A stretch of 64,000 nt of DNA from an uncultured Clostridia bacterium (GTDB lineage Bacteria; Bacillota; Clostridia; Christensenellales; UBA1242), in contig CAKVFE010000001.1 of assembly GCA_934746645.1 (NCBI GenBank), positions 434,001 to 498,000 of the forward strand. Direction: 5' to 3'. This document shows positions 1 through 9,807 of this stretch, piece by piece. Each line of letters begins with the position of its first letter. Positions within the stretch are counted from its first letter, which is position 1. A program made the translations under genes and the position numbers. Below the pieces are notes generated by a model, which was given only the letters and a program-made list of their open reading frames with translations, had not been told where the DNA came from and searched no databases.

Positions 1-1315
1 TTGCTTCCCATCTCTTGCTTGCCAATTGTTTTACATTGTCAGGGATATCATCTTTTTTCTCCAATTTAACTACTTCGCCAAAATCAAGTCCCAATACACT
101 TTCAGCCAAATCACTTATAAACTTGTTGATTTCTTTCAACTTTTCAACATCGTTTAGTGATGCATTGATTATTTTATTGATTTTGTTAAGTTCTACTATT
201 GCAAGTGGAGTATTGAAGTCTTCACTCATAGCATCTACAAATGCTTGATATATAGATTTAAGTTCTGGGTCAGTAATGTCTTTTTTCTCTAAAGTAATAT
301 TTCTTACAAGATTAACATTTTCTTTTAATTTGTTAAATTGTTTGCTTGCAAGCATTAGACCTTCATCACTAATATCTACAGCTGATCTATAATGGAATTG
401 CTCTACAAAGTATCTTATAGGCATAGGTCCATATTTTTCAAAAAGTTCGGTAAGAGTTACTGAGTTACCTAAAGATTTACCCATCTTTGTACCATTAACA
501 GTAACAAGACCATTGTGCATAAAATAGTTCATTGGTAAATGTCCATTGACTACATCTGCTTGAGCACATTCACATTCGTGATGTGGGAAGACATTGTCTA
601 TACCACCACCATGGATATCAAATCTTTCACCTAAGAATTTTCTACCAAGTGTTGTACATTCGATATGCCAACCTGGGCAACCATTACCCCAAGGAGATTG
701 CCATTGCATCAATGCGTCAGGGCCTACACTTTTCCAAAGAGCAAAATCTTCTGGATTGCGTTTGTCATCAGCAACTTCTATACGCTCGCCACTCATATTA
801 TTTTCCAATTTTCTATTAGACAATTGTCCATACTTTGGATATTTTCTAACATCAAAATATACATTGCCTTGTGGTGTAACATATCCATATCCTTTAGCAA
901 TGATATCTTTAACTGTTTCTATCATATCATAGACAAAACCTGTTGCACGGCAAGAAATACTTGGTCTTTGAACATTAAGTTTATCCATAGCTTTAAAATA
1001 TTCTATCTCATATTTGTAAGCAATTTCGTAAGCGTCCAACTTTTCTATTTTTGCTTGTCTAGCAATTTTGTCTTCGCCATCATCGCTATCACCAACTAAG
1101 TGCCCAACATCAGTTATGTTTTGAACATACTTTACTTTGTATCCCATAAATTTGAAAAATCTGATAATTGTATCAAAGTTGATATAACTTTTTGCGTGTC
1201 CCAAATGTGGCATACCATATACTGTAGGTCCACAAACATATATACCCAATCTACCTTCAACTAAAGGTTTAAATTCTTCTTTTCTTCTTGTAAATGTATT
1301 GTATAGTTTAATCAT
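1..1315 (-). CDS. cysS: cysteinyl-tRNA synthetase, 3' end cut by window edge
   Basis: Class I aminoacyl-tRNA synthetase that charges tRNA-Cys in the cytoplasm. The reading frame is open from ATG at 1315 to base 1, so the C-terminal part lies outside the window; about 438 codons are present. The N-terminus has the family pattern YVCGPTVY (zinc-ligand Cys near residue 28) and the class I HIGH-type motif as HLGH at residues 37-40. WHIEC and HHECE, which supply further zinc ligands, follow, and the KMSKS loop appears as KMGKS near residue 275. The start has a good ribosome binding site (GGAGAAGG) 5-6 bases upstream. It lies 33 bp downstream of a MarR-like regulator on the same strand and is probably co-transcribed with it. 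The identification is firm. Confidence 0.96.
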   Translation of the reverse strand, partial: MIKLYNTFTRRKEEFKPLVEGRLGIYVCGPTVYGMPHLGHAKSYINFDTIIRFFKFMGYKVKYVQNITDVGHLVGDSDDGEDKIARQAKIEKLDAYEIAYKYEIEYFKAMDKLNVQRPSISCRATGFVYDMIETVKDIIAKGYGYVTPQGNVYFDVRKYPKYGQLSNRKLENNMSGERIEVADDKRNPEDFALWKSVGPDALMQWQSPWGNGCPGWHIECTTLGRKFLGERFDIHGGGIDNVFPHHECECAQADVVNGHLPMNYFMHNGLVTVNGTKMGKSLGNSVTLTELFEKYGPMPIRYFVEQFHYRSAVDISDEGLMLASKQFNKLKENVNLVRNITLEKKDITDPELKSIYQAFVDAMSEDFNTPLAIVELNKINKIINASLNDVEKLKEINKFISDLAESVLGLDFGEVVKLEKKDDIPDNVKQLASKRWEA

Positions 1316-1348
1316 ATTATCCTTCTCCGTTTTTACGTGTTAAATGTA

Positions 1349-1780
1349 TTACTTATATTTTTTATTGAAGAACGCAATTATATCGTCAAATTTTTTCTCC
1401 ATAGAAACTTGTTCTCTTGAAGTCAATTTTACATCATTTGCCATACTAGCATAAAACTCATATAATTCTCGTTCGCCTTTAGGTGTTATGGTATAATACA
1501 CATTGCGTTGATCCCCGTCACCTTTAGTGGCTTCAATAACGCCATCATCACATAAGCTTTTACAGAGCAATGCTAAATTGCTTTTCGCTATCCCTAAACT
1601 ACTAATAAGTGTACTTGGTGGACAACTAGGATACTTATGTATGACATACAAAACTTTTGTACGCATAGTAAGTGTAGACTTTTTATTGAGTTGTTGAGTA
1701 TCAAAACCATCACATACACTTTGAAGTAATATGCGTAGTTCAACTATTTGCTCTTGAAGTTTTGTATTTTTCATATTCAT
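1349..1780 (-). CDS. MarR-like winged-helix transcriptional regulator
   Basis: A 143-residue protein with the size and layout of MarR-family repressors: an N-terminal dimerisation helix, a winged-helix core (residues about 40-105, with a recognition-helix-like SLGIAKSNLALLCKSL and the wing around DQRNVYYTITPKGE), and a C-terminal helix. The TITPKGE wing ending is typical of MarR proteins. The ligand and target genes are unknown. ATG codons occur at 1780 and 1774. The only good Shine-Dalgarno (AGGAG) is unusually far upstream, and a TATACT -10-like box at 1784-1789 abuts the start, so the true 5' end is uncertain. The gene sits immediately upstream of cysS, and the divergent intergenic region towards pyk may hold its operator. 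Confidence 0.8.
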   Translation of the reverse strand: MNMKNTKLQEQIVELRILLQSVCDGFDTQQLNKKSTLTMRTKVLYVIHKYPSCPPSTLISSLGIAKSNLALLCKSLCDDGVIEATKGDGDQRNVYYTITPKGERELYEFYASMANDVKLTSREQVSMEKKFDDIIAFFNKKYK

Positions 1781-2065
1781 ACGAGTATACTTTATCTCCT
1801 AAATTTTTATATGCAAATCAATTATAATTATCTATTAATGTTTGGCTTATATTGTTACTAATATGCAATTTAATCTATGTAACATAAATTAAAATTGTAG
1901 AAGCCAACAAAAATCGACTTAAACTTTAATTAATTTGCTTTATATCTATTACATTAGATATGTTATCATAACTAAATAAAAATATCAATTTAATATTGTT
2001 GCTTAATAAAATAATAAACAAATTTTTCTTTTTTTAGTTAGTTTGTTTTTAATAATTTTAACTTG
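1781..2065. other. divergent intergenic region between the MarR-like gene and pyk
   Basis: About 300 bp of very AT-rich sequence with no supported gene or RNA. It must carry the promoters of both flanking genes. Several imperfect palindromes built on TGTTAC/GTAACA-type words (near 1850-1890 and 1950-1970) could be regulator sites, but none is clean enough to call. Confidence 0.4.
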
Positions 2066-2074
2066 TGTTATACT
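2066..2074 (+). promoter_or_regulatory. extended -10 promoter element of pyk
   Basis: TGTTATACT matches the extended -10 pattern TGnTATAAT at eight of nine positions counting the free base. It lies 23 bp before the pyk start, leaving room for the Shine-Dalgarno AAAAGGAA. No strong -35 hexamer is evident, as expected for an extended -10 promoter. Confidence 0.6.
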
Positions 2075-2097
2075 AAGCATATAAAAGGAATGAAAAT

Positions 2098-3507
2098 ATG
2101 AGAAAAACAAAAATTATCGGAACTATCGGTCCATCTAGTATGGACTATGCTGTACTAAAAGGTTTGGTACAAGCAGGACTTAATGTTGTCCGTATCAATT
2201 TAAGTCACGCAACAAGACAAAATATGGACGATATATTAGCAAATGTAAAAAGAGTAAGAGAAGAACTTAATTGCAGATTGCCAATAATGTTGGACACCAA
2301 AGGTCCAGAAATAAGAGTTAAATCTTTCAAAACTGGCAAAATTAATATTAAAAAAGGTCAATTATTTACTTTTACTGGCAGAGATATTGTTGGTGACGAA
2401 ACAATAGTAAGCTTTAACGAACCAAAGATTGTTGAAGTTATAAAAGAGGGGTCTAAAATCCTTGCCAACAACGGACTAATAACTTTTAAAGTACTTGAAG
2501 TTAATGGCACTGAAGTCCTAACAAAAGCTATGCACAATGGTGTAATGTCTGACCATAAGAGTTTAAGTATCCCCGGTATAACATTTAATACTCCATACCT
2601 AAACAAAGCTGATGAAGAAGACTTGCTATGGGGTATAGAAAATGATTGTGAGTTTGTAGCAGCAAGTTTTGTTAACTCTAAAGACGATGTAAAAGTATTG
2701 AAAGACTTTTTAGATAAACACAATAGCAAAATGATGATAATATCTAAGATTGAAAGTGCTATGGGTGTAAAAAATCTTGACGAAATAATAGAAGCATCAG
2801 ATGGTATTATGGTTGCGCGTGGTGACTTAGGTGTAGAAGTACCGATGTCAAAACTTCCAGAATTGCAAAAAGTAATGATTAGAAAAACTAGAGATATGGG
2901 CAAAATAGTTATTACTGCTACCGAAATGCTAGAAAGTATGATATACAACCCAAGACCAACTAGAGCTGAAGTTAGTGATGTAGCCAATGCTGTATATGAT
3001 GGTACAAGTGTTGTTATGTTGTCTGGCGAAACTGCTAGTGGTAAATACCCTATTGAAGCTGTTAAGCAGATGTCAACTATCGCTGAAGAAACCGAACATC
3101 ACATCAATTATCAAAAGCGTTTTGATGAAACAAACTTCCATTTGCAAAGCATAACAGATGTAATATCACATAGTGCTGTCAATGCAAGCTTTTTACAACG
3201 CACAAAAGCATTGGTTGTATTTACTGACACTGGCGAAAGTGCTCGTATGGTAAGTAGATTTAGACCAGTCAACCCTATCCTTGCTTGCACTCCTAACGAA
3301 ATAGTTTATAGACAACTAGAACTTAGCTGGGGTGTACTACCAATGTATACACCAATGTTTGACTCAAGTGATAAGATGTTTAAGTTTGCCAACGACTTTG
3401 TAAAAGACAAAAAACTTGCCAACACCGGCAATACTATAGTTATTACTTGTGGCACACCAAAACAACCTGGTTGTACCAACCTAATAAAGATACAAAAAGT
3501 GGACTAA
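2098..3507 (+). CDS. pyk: pyruvate kinase
   Basis: Converts phosphoenolpyruvate and ADP to pyruvate and ATP at the end of glycolysis, in the cytoplasm. The 469-residue length fits the short bacterial form that lacks the extra C-terminal PEP-utiliser domain found in Bacillus. It begins with RKTKIIGTIGPSS, a hallmark of the family. It has LDTKGPEIR, the substrate-metal segment SKIESAMGVKNLDEI followed by GIMVARGDLGVEVP, and TATEMLESM before the C-terminal domain. The start is fixed by an AAAAGGAA ribosome binding site. It is monocistronic, with a promoter upstream and a terminator whose stem overlaps the stop codon. Confidence 0.97.
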   Translation: MRKTKIIGTIGPSSMDYAVLKGLVQAGLNVVRINLSHATRQNMDDILANVKRVREELNCRLPIMLDTKGPEIRVKSFKTGKINIKKGQLFTFTGRDIVGDETIVSFNEPKIVEVIKEGSKILANNGLITFKVLEVNGTEVLTKAMHNGVMSDHKSLSIPGITFNTPYLNKADEEDLLWGIENDCEFVAASFVNSKDDVKVLKDFLDKHNSKMMIISKIESAMGVKNLDEIIEASDGIMVARGDLGVEVPMSKLPELQKVMIRKTRDMGKIVITATEMLESMIYNPRPTRAEVSDVANAVYDGTSVVMLSGETASGKYPIEAVKQMSTIAEETEHHINYQKRFDETNFHLQSITDVISHSAVNASFLQRTKALVVFTDTGESARMVSRFRPVNPILACTPNEIVYRQLELSWGVLPMYTPMFDSSDKMFKFANDFVKDKKLANTGNTIVITCGTPKQPGCTNLIKIQKVD

Positions 3508-3524
3508 TAAAGCCCACTTTTTTA
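3494..3524 (+). terminator. intrinsic terminator of pyk
   Basis: Arms AAAAAGTGG and CCACTTTTT flank a loop that contains the pyk stop codon. The stem runs directly into a T-rich tract. Confidence 0.85.
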
Positions 3525-3643
3525 TTTTAATTTATACTTATAAAATACTAGAATAGATAATCTATATTTTATTTTGATATTAAATATTTATCTTTATAAT
3601 TTATATTGATAAACTAAATTTAATTATTAACATTTATCAATAC

Positions 3644-4897
3644 TTAGGACATACGAGCAAAATCGGTATTGTCCTTTTTCCTATCTTTTAAGACTGGTAT
3701 TGGATTAGGACTATCTTCATATCTATAATCTTGTCCATATTTTTTAATATGCTTTTCTATTACTTCGTGACTAGCAACACTATCAACTGGTTTGTTGAGT
3801 GAATAGTTGTATTTAAAATATGGTGCATCTTCTGGCATATCACTTATTTTTGCATAGCCTTCCAAATCTGCAGTATAAGCGCCTGTTTGTTTTAACACTT
3901 TTCTAATATACTCTTTGTTTTCGCCAAACTTTAGTAGTTCTGGAAAATCTCCACCACAAGGGAAAACTTCTGTCCAATCTTTATTTTCATATTTCTTTAA
4001 TAATTGGGCAACTTTTTGCAAATGTCCACATTCTTCTAAATAGAATTGGTGCCAAACATCTTTTACATATTGGTCGCTTTCATCTTCATAACAAGAATAA
4101 TACAAATAACATTCTACATATTCGTGCATTAACCAATTTTCTAGCCAAGTAGCATTGGTATCTATAAGACTGCCATATTGACTAACATGTTCTTCTTCAA
4201 TCATTGCAATCTCGCTAAACAATCTTCTACCCAAATCATTTTTATAAAAGTTGGCTTGATTCATATAAAAGTTCATAGTTTGCTGTTCGGCTGCCGTGAT
4301 AATATTGACAGTAAGTTTTGTAAACAAATCTGCAGTATCACAGTTGATATGATTTTTAACTTCATCTGTAGGATATCTGTGTTCGCTTATTGTAGGTCTA
4401 CCTGGGGTAATTTCGGTGTAATCTCCCAGTAATTTTTCAGCTTTAATACCTTCGTCCATTTCTAGCAAATTGGCAAATCTAAATACATGGTCAAAATCTT
4501 CTAGCAATGCAAAATCTAGTGCTTTCTTAACATCTTTATCTTTTACATGTTTTGCAAGTATTGCTGTAAGTTCGACAGCTAGTTGTTCGTATCCCATAGT
4601 ATGTTGAAGTACGCTTTCGCCTATAGGTTTTAGTGAAGCTATTTTCTTTTGTTGCTGTTGTTCTCGTCTTCTTATAAGTGCAAGTTCTCGTCTTAAATCA
4701 TTGTTGTCGCAATGTCTATGAAATTGATGTGAAAACCAGTTTGCTTCAAACTCAGTACCATTCATAAGTATTATTCTGACCTTAGTAAACGGACTTGTTG
4801 TGTCTGGATTGTAAGGTTTTAACGCAAGTTTTTTCCAATTTTCATAAGACTTTTCTATTTTTGTTGCTTTTTCTTTAAATGGATTTACACTCCCCAT
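3644..4897 (-). CDS. ferritin-like helical protein of unknown function
   Basis: A 417-residue protein with no close family that I can name. It contains repeated long helices carrying metal-ligand-like patterns: YEQLAVELT then LLEDFDHVF (residues about 103-145), AMIEEEHVSQYG (about 232), and YLEECGHLQKV (about 285). This is the E-x-x-H layout of ferritin-like or diiron proteins. The N-terminal hundred residues include a basic stretch rich in Arg and Gln, and the C-terminus is a proline- and charge-rich tail. No signal peptide or membrane segment is seen. The start has AAGGAG seven bases upstream. An oxidative-stress or metal-storage role is only inferred from the fold and the anaerobic context. 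Confidence 0.55.
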   Translation of the reverse strand: MGSVNPFKEKATKIEKSYENWKKLALKPYNPDTTSPFTKVRIILMNGTEFEANWFSHQFHRHCDNNDLRRELALIRRREQQQQKKIASLKPIGESVLQHTMGYEQLAVELTAILAKHVKDKDVKKALDFALLEDFDHVFRFANLLEMDEGIKAEKLLGDYTEITPGRPTISEHRYPTDEVKNHINCDTADLFTKLTVNIITAAEQQTMNFYMNQANFYKNDLGRRLFSEIAMIEEEHVSQYGSLIDTNATWLENWLMHEYVECYLYYSCYEDESDQYVKDVWHQFYLEECGHLQKVAQLLKKYENKDWTEVFPCGGDFPELLKFGENKEYIRKVLKQTGAYTADLEGYAKISDMPEDAPYFKYNYSLNKPVDSVASHEVIEKHIKKYGQDYRYEDSPNPIPVLKDRKKDNTDFARMS

Positions 4898-4962
4898 ATC
4901 TATCTCCTTAAAATACTAATAGTTTTTAAGTATTGACAAATAATAGAAAACTAAACAAAAAA

Positions 4963-4989
4963 GACACCAACATTGAGATTGTTGGTGTC
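4963..4989 (-). terminator. intrinsic terminator of the acyltransferase-like gene
   Basis: Perfect 10-bp arms GACACCAACA and TGTTGGTGTC with a 7-base loop, followed on the minus strand by a run of T. It ends transcription from 6031-5006 before the ferritin-like gene. Confidence 0.88.
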
Positions 4990-5005
4990 ACAATTAACAA
5001 CTTAA

Positions 5006-6031
5006 TTAACTAGCTTTTTTATTTATTTTGTTAGTTCTTTTCAATTCTTTATTTTGAGCCTTTAATACTCGTTTTGCTGTTTTTGCTTCTTTCTTTTCAG
5101 CTTTGTTGTTAGCTTTTACTTCTTTTTTATTTTGTTTTCTAACAACTTTATTGTGCTTTTTAGTATCTTTACCCTTTTGTTTGATGATAGTTGTATCAGT
5201 TATTTCGTAAGGTTTTTCCAATTCTTCAAGATGATGGAACATATCATTCCATATTCTTAATGACTTAGCAAAATAGAATCCGTCACAAAATCTTTCGTCC
5301 ATAGTAATACCAAGATTCATAACTCTTCCAACTTTCAACTCTTCATTTTCAACCACAGGTTCAAATTTTTCCTTACCTACAGCAACAAATATACCAGTTG
5401 TACCAAAGTTGTATAAATGGTGCAATACAGCATCACACTTTATAGATTTAAGATATGTTACATAAGCACTTGTATGAAATGGGCTTGCTTCAATCAATTT
5501 TTTACCAAGCATACCACAGCCATCTAAAAATCTTACTGTATTGATAGCAAATCTTAATAGCCAGTTAGGCATAAATGCAAATTTTTGAGCTATCTTTTGA
5601 GTTTTATTGTCTGCTTCAATACTATCTTTTATAGCTTTATCAACTTTTTCTTTTATCTCATAAATAGTTTCTTCGCCAGTAAATGGTATTTTTAATGTAC
5701 TTTCAGCACCTTCATCTCTTAAAGACCTTTTTATAGTCAATGATATAGAAATACATCTTCTTTGATATACAGCACCTCTAACTACAAATCTATTAAGTCT
5801 TGGTCTTTGAGCCAATAGTCTAACTATTGTAGCAATAACACAATGTAAATAACTAAATACTATACCTTCTGTTTCACTCTTGTTTCTAATCCAAGCATCC
5901 ATATCTTCAACACGCACTGGGTGTATAATTTGATTGTCTGCGTCATTACGAGTTTTCATAAAATGTGGGGTCATTTTAACAATCATATCTTCATACTTTA
6001 TGCGTTTTCCGTCACTTCTAAATCCAAACAT
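5006..6031 (-). CDS. CAT/E2 acyltransferase-fold protein with altered catalytic motif
   Basis: A 341-residue protein. The central 280 residues resemble the chloramphenicol acetyltransferase / 2-oxo acid dehydrogenase E2 catalytic fold, seen most clearly at MDERFCDGFYFAKSL (near residue 247). That segment aligns with the E2 signature DHRxxDG, but the catalytic His position is Glu, so ordinary acyl transfer by that His is doubtful. The last 65 residues are a highly basic Lys/Asn/Ala tail, possibly binding nucleic acid or an anionic surface. There is no lipoyl domain and no neighbouring dehydrogenase genes. The start has AAAGGAT upstream. Substrate and role are unknown. Confidence 0.6.
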   Translation of the reverse strand: MFGFRSDGKRIKYEDMIVKMTPHFMKTRNDADNQIIHPVRVEDMDAWIRNKSETEGIVFSYLHCVIATIVRLLAQRPRLNRFVVRGAVYQRRCISISLTIKRSLRDEGAESTLKIPFTGEETIYEIKEKVDKAIKDSIEADNKTQKIAQKFAFMPNWLLRFAINTVRFLDGCGMLGKKLIEASPFHTSAYVTYLKSIKCDAVLHHLYNFGTTGIFVAVGKEKFEPVVENEELKVGRVMNLGITMDERFCDGFYFAKSLRIWNDMFHHLEELEKPYEITDTTIIKQKGKDTKKHNKVVRKQNKKEVKANNKAEKKEAKTAKRVLKAQNKELKRTNKINKKAS

Positions 6032-6408
6032 TTTTCTATCCTTTTACCCTTTTCCACCACAAATAAAATATGTACCAATTTTGTACACTCTACATTAATT
6101 AGATTACAATATTTAGGCTTTTTTCGCAAGCAAATACAAACTATAATGCCAAAAACAATAATTTAAGCCAAATTTCTATAGTCGCAATTTTAGTTTTTGT
6201 TGCTAAAAATTATTATGTGAAAATAATATATATTTTATATTTAAATATATTATATATGTCTATTGTCCCTAAATAATTGATTTTTTTGCCAATCTATAAT
6301 AAAATATCGTTAATATTTGTATTGGTTGTTATATTAAAAATTGTTATCAACAATAAATATACACCAATTATTTATTTACTAATGGTCAGAACAAAAGGAG
6401 CAAAACAA
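6032..6408. other. intergenic region upstream of leuS
   Basis: About 375 bp of AT-rich sequence. I looked for a T-box, since leuS genes of related bacteria often have one, but found no TGGTACCACG-like core and no terminator hairpin. An in-frame reading upstream of leuS exists but looks like chance hydrophobic translation of AT-rich DNA. Confidence 0.4.
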
Positions 6409-8823
6409 ATGGACTTTAGAAAAATTGAAGAAAAATGGCAAAATATCTGGGAGCAAGAAAAAAGGTTTGAAGTAAAAAACCACGAACCTAACAAAAAGAA
6501 TGCTTATATCCTGATAGAGTTTCCTTATCCAAGTGGAAAAGGTCTACATACTGGACATGTAAGAAGTTATTCGGCTCTAGATGCTGTTGCAAGAAAAAAG
6601 CGTATGCAAGGATATAATGTTTTGTTTCCTATGGGCTGTGATGCTTTTGGTCTTGAAGCTGAGCGTACTGCTATAAAAGAACATAAACTTCCTCAAGAAA
6701 TTGTAGCACGCAACATAGCAACATTTAAAGAACAACTAAAAATGGTTGGTTTGAGTGTCGACTGGTCAAGAGCAATATCTACTTGTGACCCAGAATATTA
6801 CAAATGGACACAATGGCAATTCCTACAATTCTACAAACACGGACTTGCTGAAAAACAAGAAACATTGGTCAACTGGTGTCCAAACTGTGGAGTACTTGCC
6901 AACGAAGAAGTAGAAAACAGATTCTGCTGTCAATGTCATAGTGAAGTACAACAAAAATCAAAAGCACAATGGATACTTAAAATGACTAAGTATGCTGACC
7001 GTCTTGTAGATGACTTGAAAGATACCGAATATATGGAACATATCAAAACAAGTCAAATCAACTGGATAGGTAGAAGTGAAGGCGAAAAAGTTACTTTTGA
7101 TATAAAACAAGGTGGAAAGTTTGATATCTTTACAACTTGTATCGAAACCATTTATGGTATTACCTTTATGGTTCTTGCCCCAGAACATCCTATTGTCAAC
7201 GAATTGAAAGACAAGATTGAAAACTGGGACGAAGTTGAAGCTTATGTAAAAGAAGCAAAGAAGAAAAGTGAATTTGAGCGAAGCGAACTTAACAAAGGTA
7301 AATCTGGTGTACAATTAAAAGGTATCACAGCTATCAATCCTGTTAATGGTAGAGAAGTTCCTATCTTCTTAGGAGATTTTGTATTGGTAAGTTATGGTAG
7401 TGGTGCTGTTATGGCTGTACCATCTCACGACCAAAGAGATTATGAATTTGCTAAAGAACACAATATTGATTTTATAAAAGTTATTGAAGGCAACAACGAA
7501 CCTAAAGATTGTGCTTATGAAAAGCAAGACTATTTAGGAGCAAACGCTCATCTTATCAACAGTGCCGAATTTAGTGGTATGGTTGTTGAAGAAGCTAAAA
7601 AAGCTATTGCTCTTAAATTAGAAAAAATGGGCGTTGCAACAAGACAAGTCAACTTTAAAATGCGTGATTGGATATTTAGTCGTCAGCGTTATTGGGGCGA
7701 ACCTATACCTATGGTACATTGTGAACATTGTGGTTGGCAACCTGTACCAGAAGACCAACTTCCAGTAACACTACCTATTGTTGATAGTTATGAGCCTACC
7801 CTAGACGGCGAAAGCCCATTGTCACTAATAACAGATTGGGTCAACACAACTTGTCCAAAATGTGGTGGCAAAGCAAAGCGTGAAACAGACACAATGCCTG
7901 GTTGGGCTGGTTCTAGCTGGTACTTTATGAGATATTGTGATCCTAACAATGATAAAGAATTTGCAAGTATGGACGCACTAAAGAGTTGGTTGCCAGTAGA
8001 CCTATACAATGGTGGCAACGAACACACAACTAGACACTTACTATATGCTAGATTCTGGAACAAATTTTTGTATGATATAGGTTTAAGTCCTGTAAGTGAA
8101 CCTTTTAAATCTCGTATCAGTCAAGGATTGGTATTAGGTTCTAATGGCGTAAAAATGAGTAAGAGTCTTGGCAATGTTGTAGACCCAAGAGATGTTATCA
8201 ACGAATATGGTGCTGATAGCCTAAGAGTATGGGAAGCATTTATGGGAGATTATTTCCAAAGTGTCAACTGGAGTGATGACGGTGTAAAAGCTTGCAATAG
8301 ATTTATAACCAAAGTATACAACTTCCAAGATATACTAGTAGACGGCGAATCATATAGCAAAGAATTGAGTGTAGCAATGCACACTGCTATTAAGAAAGTA
8401 ACCAACGATATAGACAATGTTAAATTTAACACTGCTATCGCTGCCCTTATGATACTTGCCAACGAAATACAAAAAGTAGGCAAAATCAATCGTGCCGAAT
8501 ACAAGACTTTGCTTACCCTACTTAACCCATTTGCACCACATATTACTGAAGAAATATGGACACTACAAAACTTTGAGCCTCATATAAAAGATGCAGTATG
8601 GCCAACTTGGGACGAATCAAAACTTGTAAAAGACGAAATAGAATACGCTATTCAAATCAACAACAAAATTATAACTCGTATGATGATAGGTACTAGCCTA
8701 TCCAATGATGAGATACAAGCACTTGTACTAGACAATGAAAAAATTAAAGACGCTATGGCTAACAAAACTTTTGTTAAAGCAATAGTTATACCTAACAGAC
8801 TTGTTAATATAATCGCCAAATAA
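6409..8823 (+). CDS. leuS: leucyl-tRNA synthetase
   Basis: Charges tRNA-Leu. The 804-residue length matches bacterial LeuRS. The HIGH-type motif is in PYPSGKGLHTGHVRSY (residues about 40-55), and the zinc-binding CPNCG cluster and the CP1 editing domain are in the middle. The adenylate motif KMSKS is exact in NGVKMSKSLGNV near residue 580, and a tRNA-binding C-terminal domain ends the protein. The start MDFRKIEEKW is chosen because AAAGGAG lies just upstream and it matches the family N-terminus. The longer in-frame reading from 6277 would add 44 hydrophobic residues without a ribosome binding site. The next gene starts 96 bp further on. Confidence 0.97.
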   Translation: MDFRKIEEKWQNIWEQEKRFEVKNHEPNKKNAYILIEFPYPSGKGLHTGHVRSYSALDAVARKKRMQGYNVLFPMGCDAFGLEAERTAIKEHKLPQEIVARNIATFKEQLKMVGLSVDWSRAISTCDPEYYKWTQWQFLQFYKHGLAEKQETLVNWCPNCGVLANEEVENRFCCQCHSEVQQKSKAQWILKMTKYADRLVDDLKDTEYMEHIKTSQINWIGRSEGEKVTFDIKQGGKFDIFTTCIETIYGITFMVLAPEHPIVNELKDKIENWDEVEAYVKEAKKKSEFERSELNKGKSGVQLKGITAINPVNGREVPIFLGDFVLVSYGSGAVMAVPSHDQRDYEFAKEHNIDFIKVIEGNNEPKDCAYEKQDYLGANAHLINSAEFSGMVVEEAKKAIALKLEKMGVATRQVNFKMRDWIFSRQRYWGEPIPMVHCEHCGWQPVPEDQLPVTLPIVDSYEPTLDGESPLSLITDWVNTTCPKCGGKAKRETDTMPGWAGSSWYFMRYCDPNNDKEFASMDALKSWLPVDLYNGGNEHTTRHLLYARFWNKFLYDIGLSPVSEPFKSRISQGLVLGSNGVKMSKSLGNVVDPRDVINEYGADSLRVWEAFMGDYFQSVNWSDDGVKACNRFITKVYNFQDILVDGESYSKELSVAMHTAIKKVTNDIDNVKFNTAIAALMILANEIQKVGKINRAEYKTLLTLLNPFAPHITEEIWTLQNFEPHIKDAVWPTWDESKLVKDEIEYAIQINNKIITRMMIGTSLSNDEIQALVLDNEKIKDAMANKTFVKAIVIPNRLVNIIAK

Positions 8824-8919
8824 AACATTGTCTTCAATTGTTATTAAAAGTAACAATATTGACACAACTGATATTCAATAGTAGAATATTATATGCGTTA
8901 TACAAAGGAGTACATAATT

Positions 8920-9684
8920 ATGGAAAAATTAACACCATATAGAGAGATTGCAAAATCAGTGCTTACTACAAACAAATTTAAACAATTAGATGGTACTGAA
9001 AGACCATACACCGAAGTGGAAGCACAAAACATAATTACAACTGCAACATATAATGATATTGAAAAAAGAATAAATGCACACAATTCTGTAAAATACGGAG
9101 TAGAAGGAGTTTCTAGATGTCTTGGACTTACTAGAAATCAGACTGAAGCTTTTATGTCTGCTGTATTTGGACAAGATAATATATATACAACAAGTGACCA
9201 AGCTAGAATACTTTCTGAAGTTAAAACAAAAGTTACACCAAATGTTCAAAAATTTGCATTAGCATTATATTCTATACAAAGAATACACGACCATTGGGTT
9301 ATGGAACACGCTGAGCAATTTGTAGACCCAAAAGATGTCGATGGAAAATATCAACACTTACCTTTACAAATGATTGGTTGGAAAGAAGCACAATATGACT
9401 TAATGTTCCTATCTCCTGTATTGGATTCGATAGATATAGATGTTAATACCTATGGTTTACACTTATTCTTTGATAAAAAAGTTAAAGAGTTTTATGAAAA
9501 GAATGGTTTTGTAACTCCTGACGCTCAAATACTTACAGAAAAAGTTGCTGAAGCTATAATGAAAGGTAAAGAATTTTACCCTCCACTAACAGAAGTTAAC
9601 ACAGCAAAAACAAAAGAAGAAGCAATAGAAGTTGCTAAACAATCAGAAGCAAAAACAACAACTTATTCTAGAAGTTTAATGTAA
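8920..9684 (+). CDS. conserved-looking cytoplasmic protein, function unknown
   Basis: A 254-residue protein with no signal peptide, membrane helix or motif I recognise. It is mostly helical and charged, with an Ala/Lys/Glu-rich C-terminus. The start at 8920 is set by AAAGGAG at 8904-8910; an ATG at 8893 lacks such a site. A strong terminator follows, and the spacing from leuS suggests it may have its own promoter. Codon use is like its neighbours, giving no sign of transfer. Confidence 0.7.
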   Translation: MEKLTPYREIAKSVLTTNKFKQLDGTERPYTEVEAQNIITTATYNDIEKRINAHNSVKYGVEGVSRCLGLTRNQTEAFMSAVFGQDNIYTTSDQARILSEVKTKVTPNVQKFALALYSIQRIHDHWVMEHAEQFVDPKDVDGKYQHLPLQMIGWKEAQYDLMFLSPVLDSIDIDVNTYGLHLFFDKKVKEFYEKNGFVTPDAQILTEKVAEAIMKGKEFYPPLTEVNTAKTKEEAIEVAKQSEAKTTTYSRSLM

Positions 9685-9702
9685 TAATAAAAAAAACAAA
9701 AA

Positions 9703-9733
9703 AAGAAGACTGATTTTAAGTCTTCTTTTTTAT
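9703..9733 (+). terminator. intrinsic terminator
   Basis: Nine-base arms AAGAAGACT and AGTCTTCTT followed by a T tract, 20 bp after the stop codon of the unknown 254-residue gene. Confidence 0.88.
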
Positions 9734-9807
9734 TTTTTTAATTAATATTTTTAATAAACTTAATTAATATTTTAGTAAACAATATAATCTTAAAAATTTT
9801 ATATTTA

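Noticed and set aside
583..1099. Plus-strand open frames of up to 144 codons
   Set aside because: They are antisense to cysS, overlap each other and have no ribosome binding sites.
6277..6408. N-terminal extension of leuS by 44 residues
   Set aside because: It is hydrophobic low-complexity translation of AT-rich DNA, with no ribosome binding site; AAAGGAG and the family N-terminus support the start at 6409.
6032..6408. T-box leader for leuS
   Set aside because: Neither the conserved TGGTACCACG-like core nor a terminator/antiterminator pair is present.
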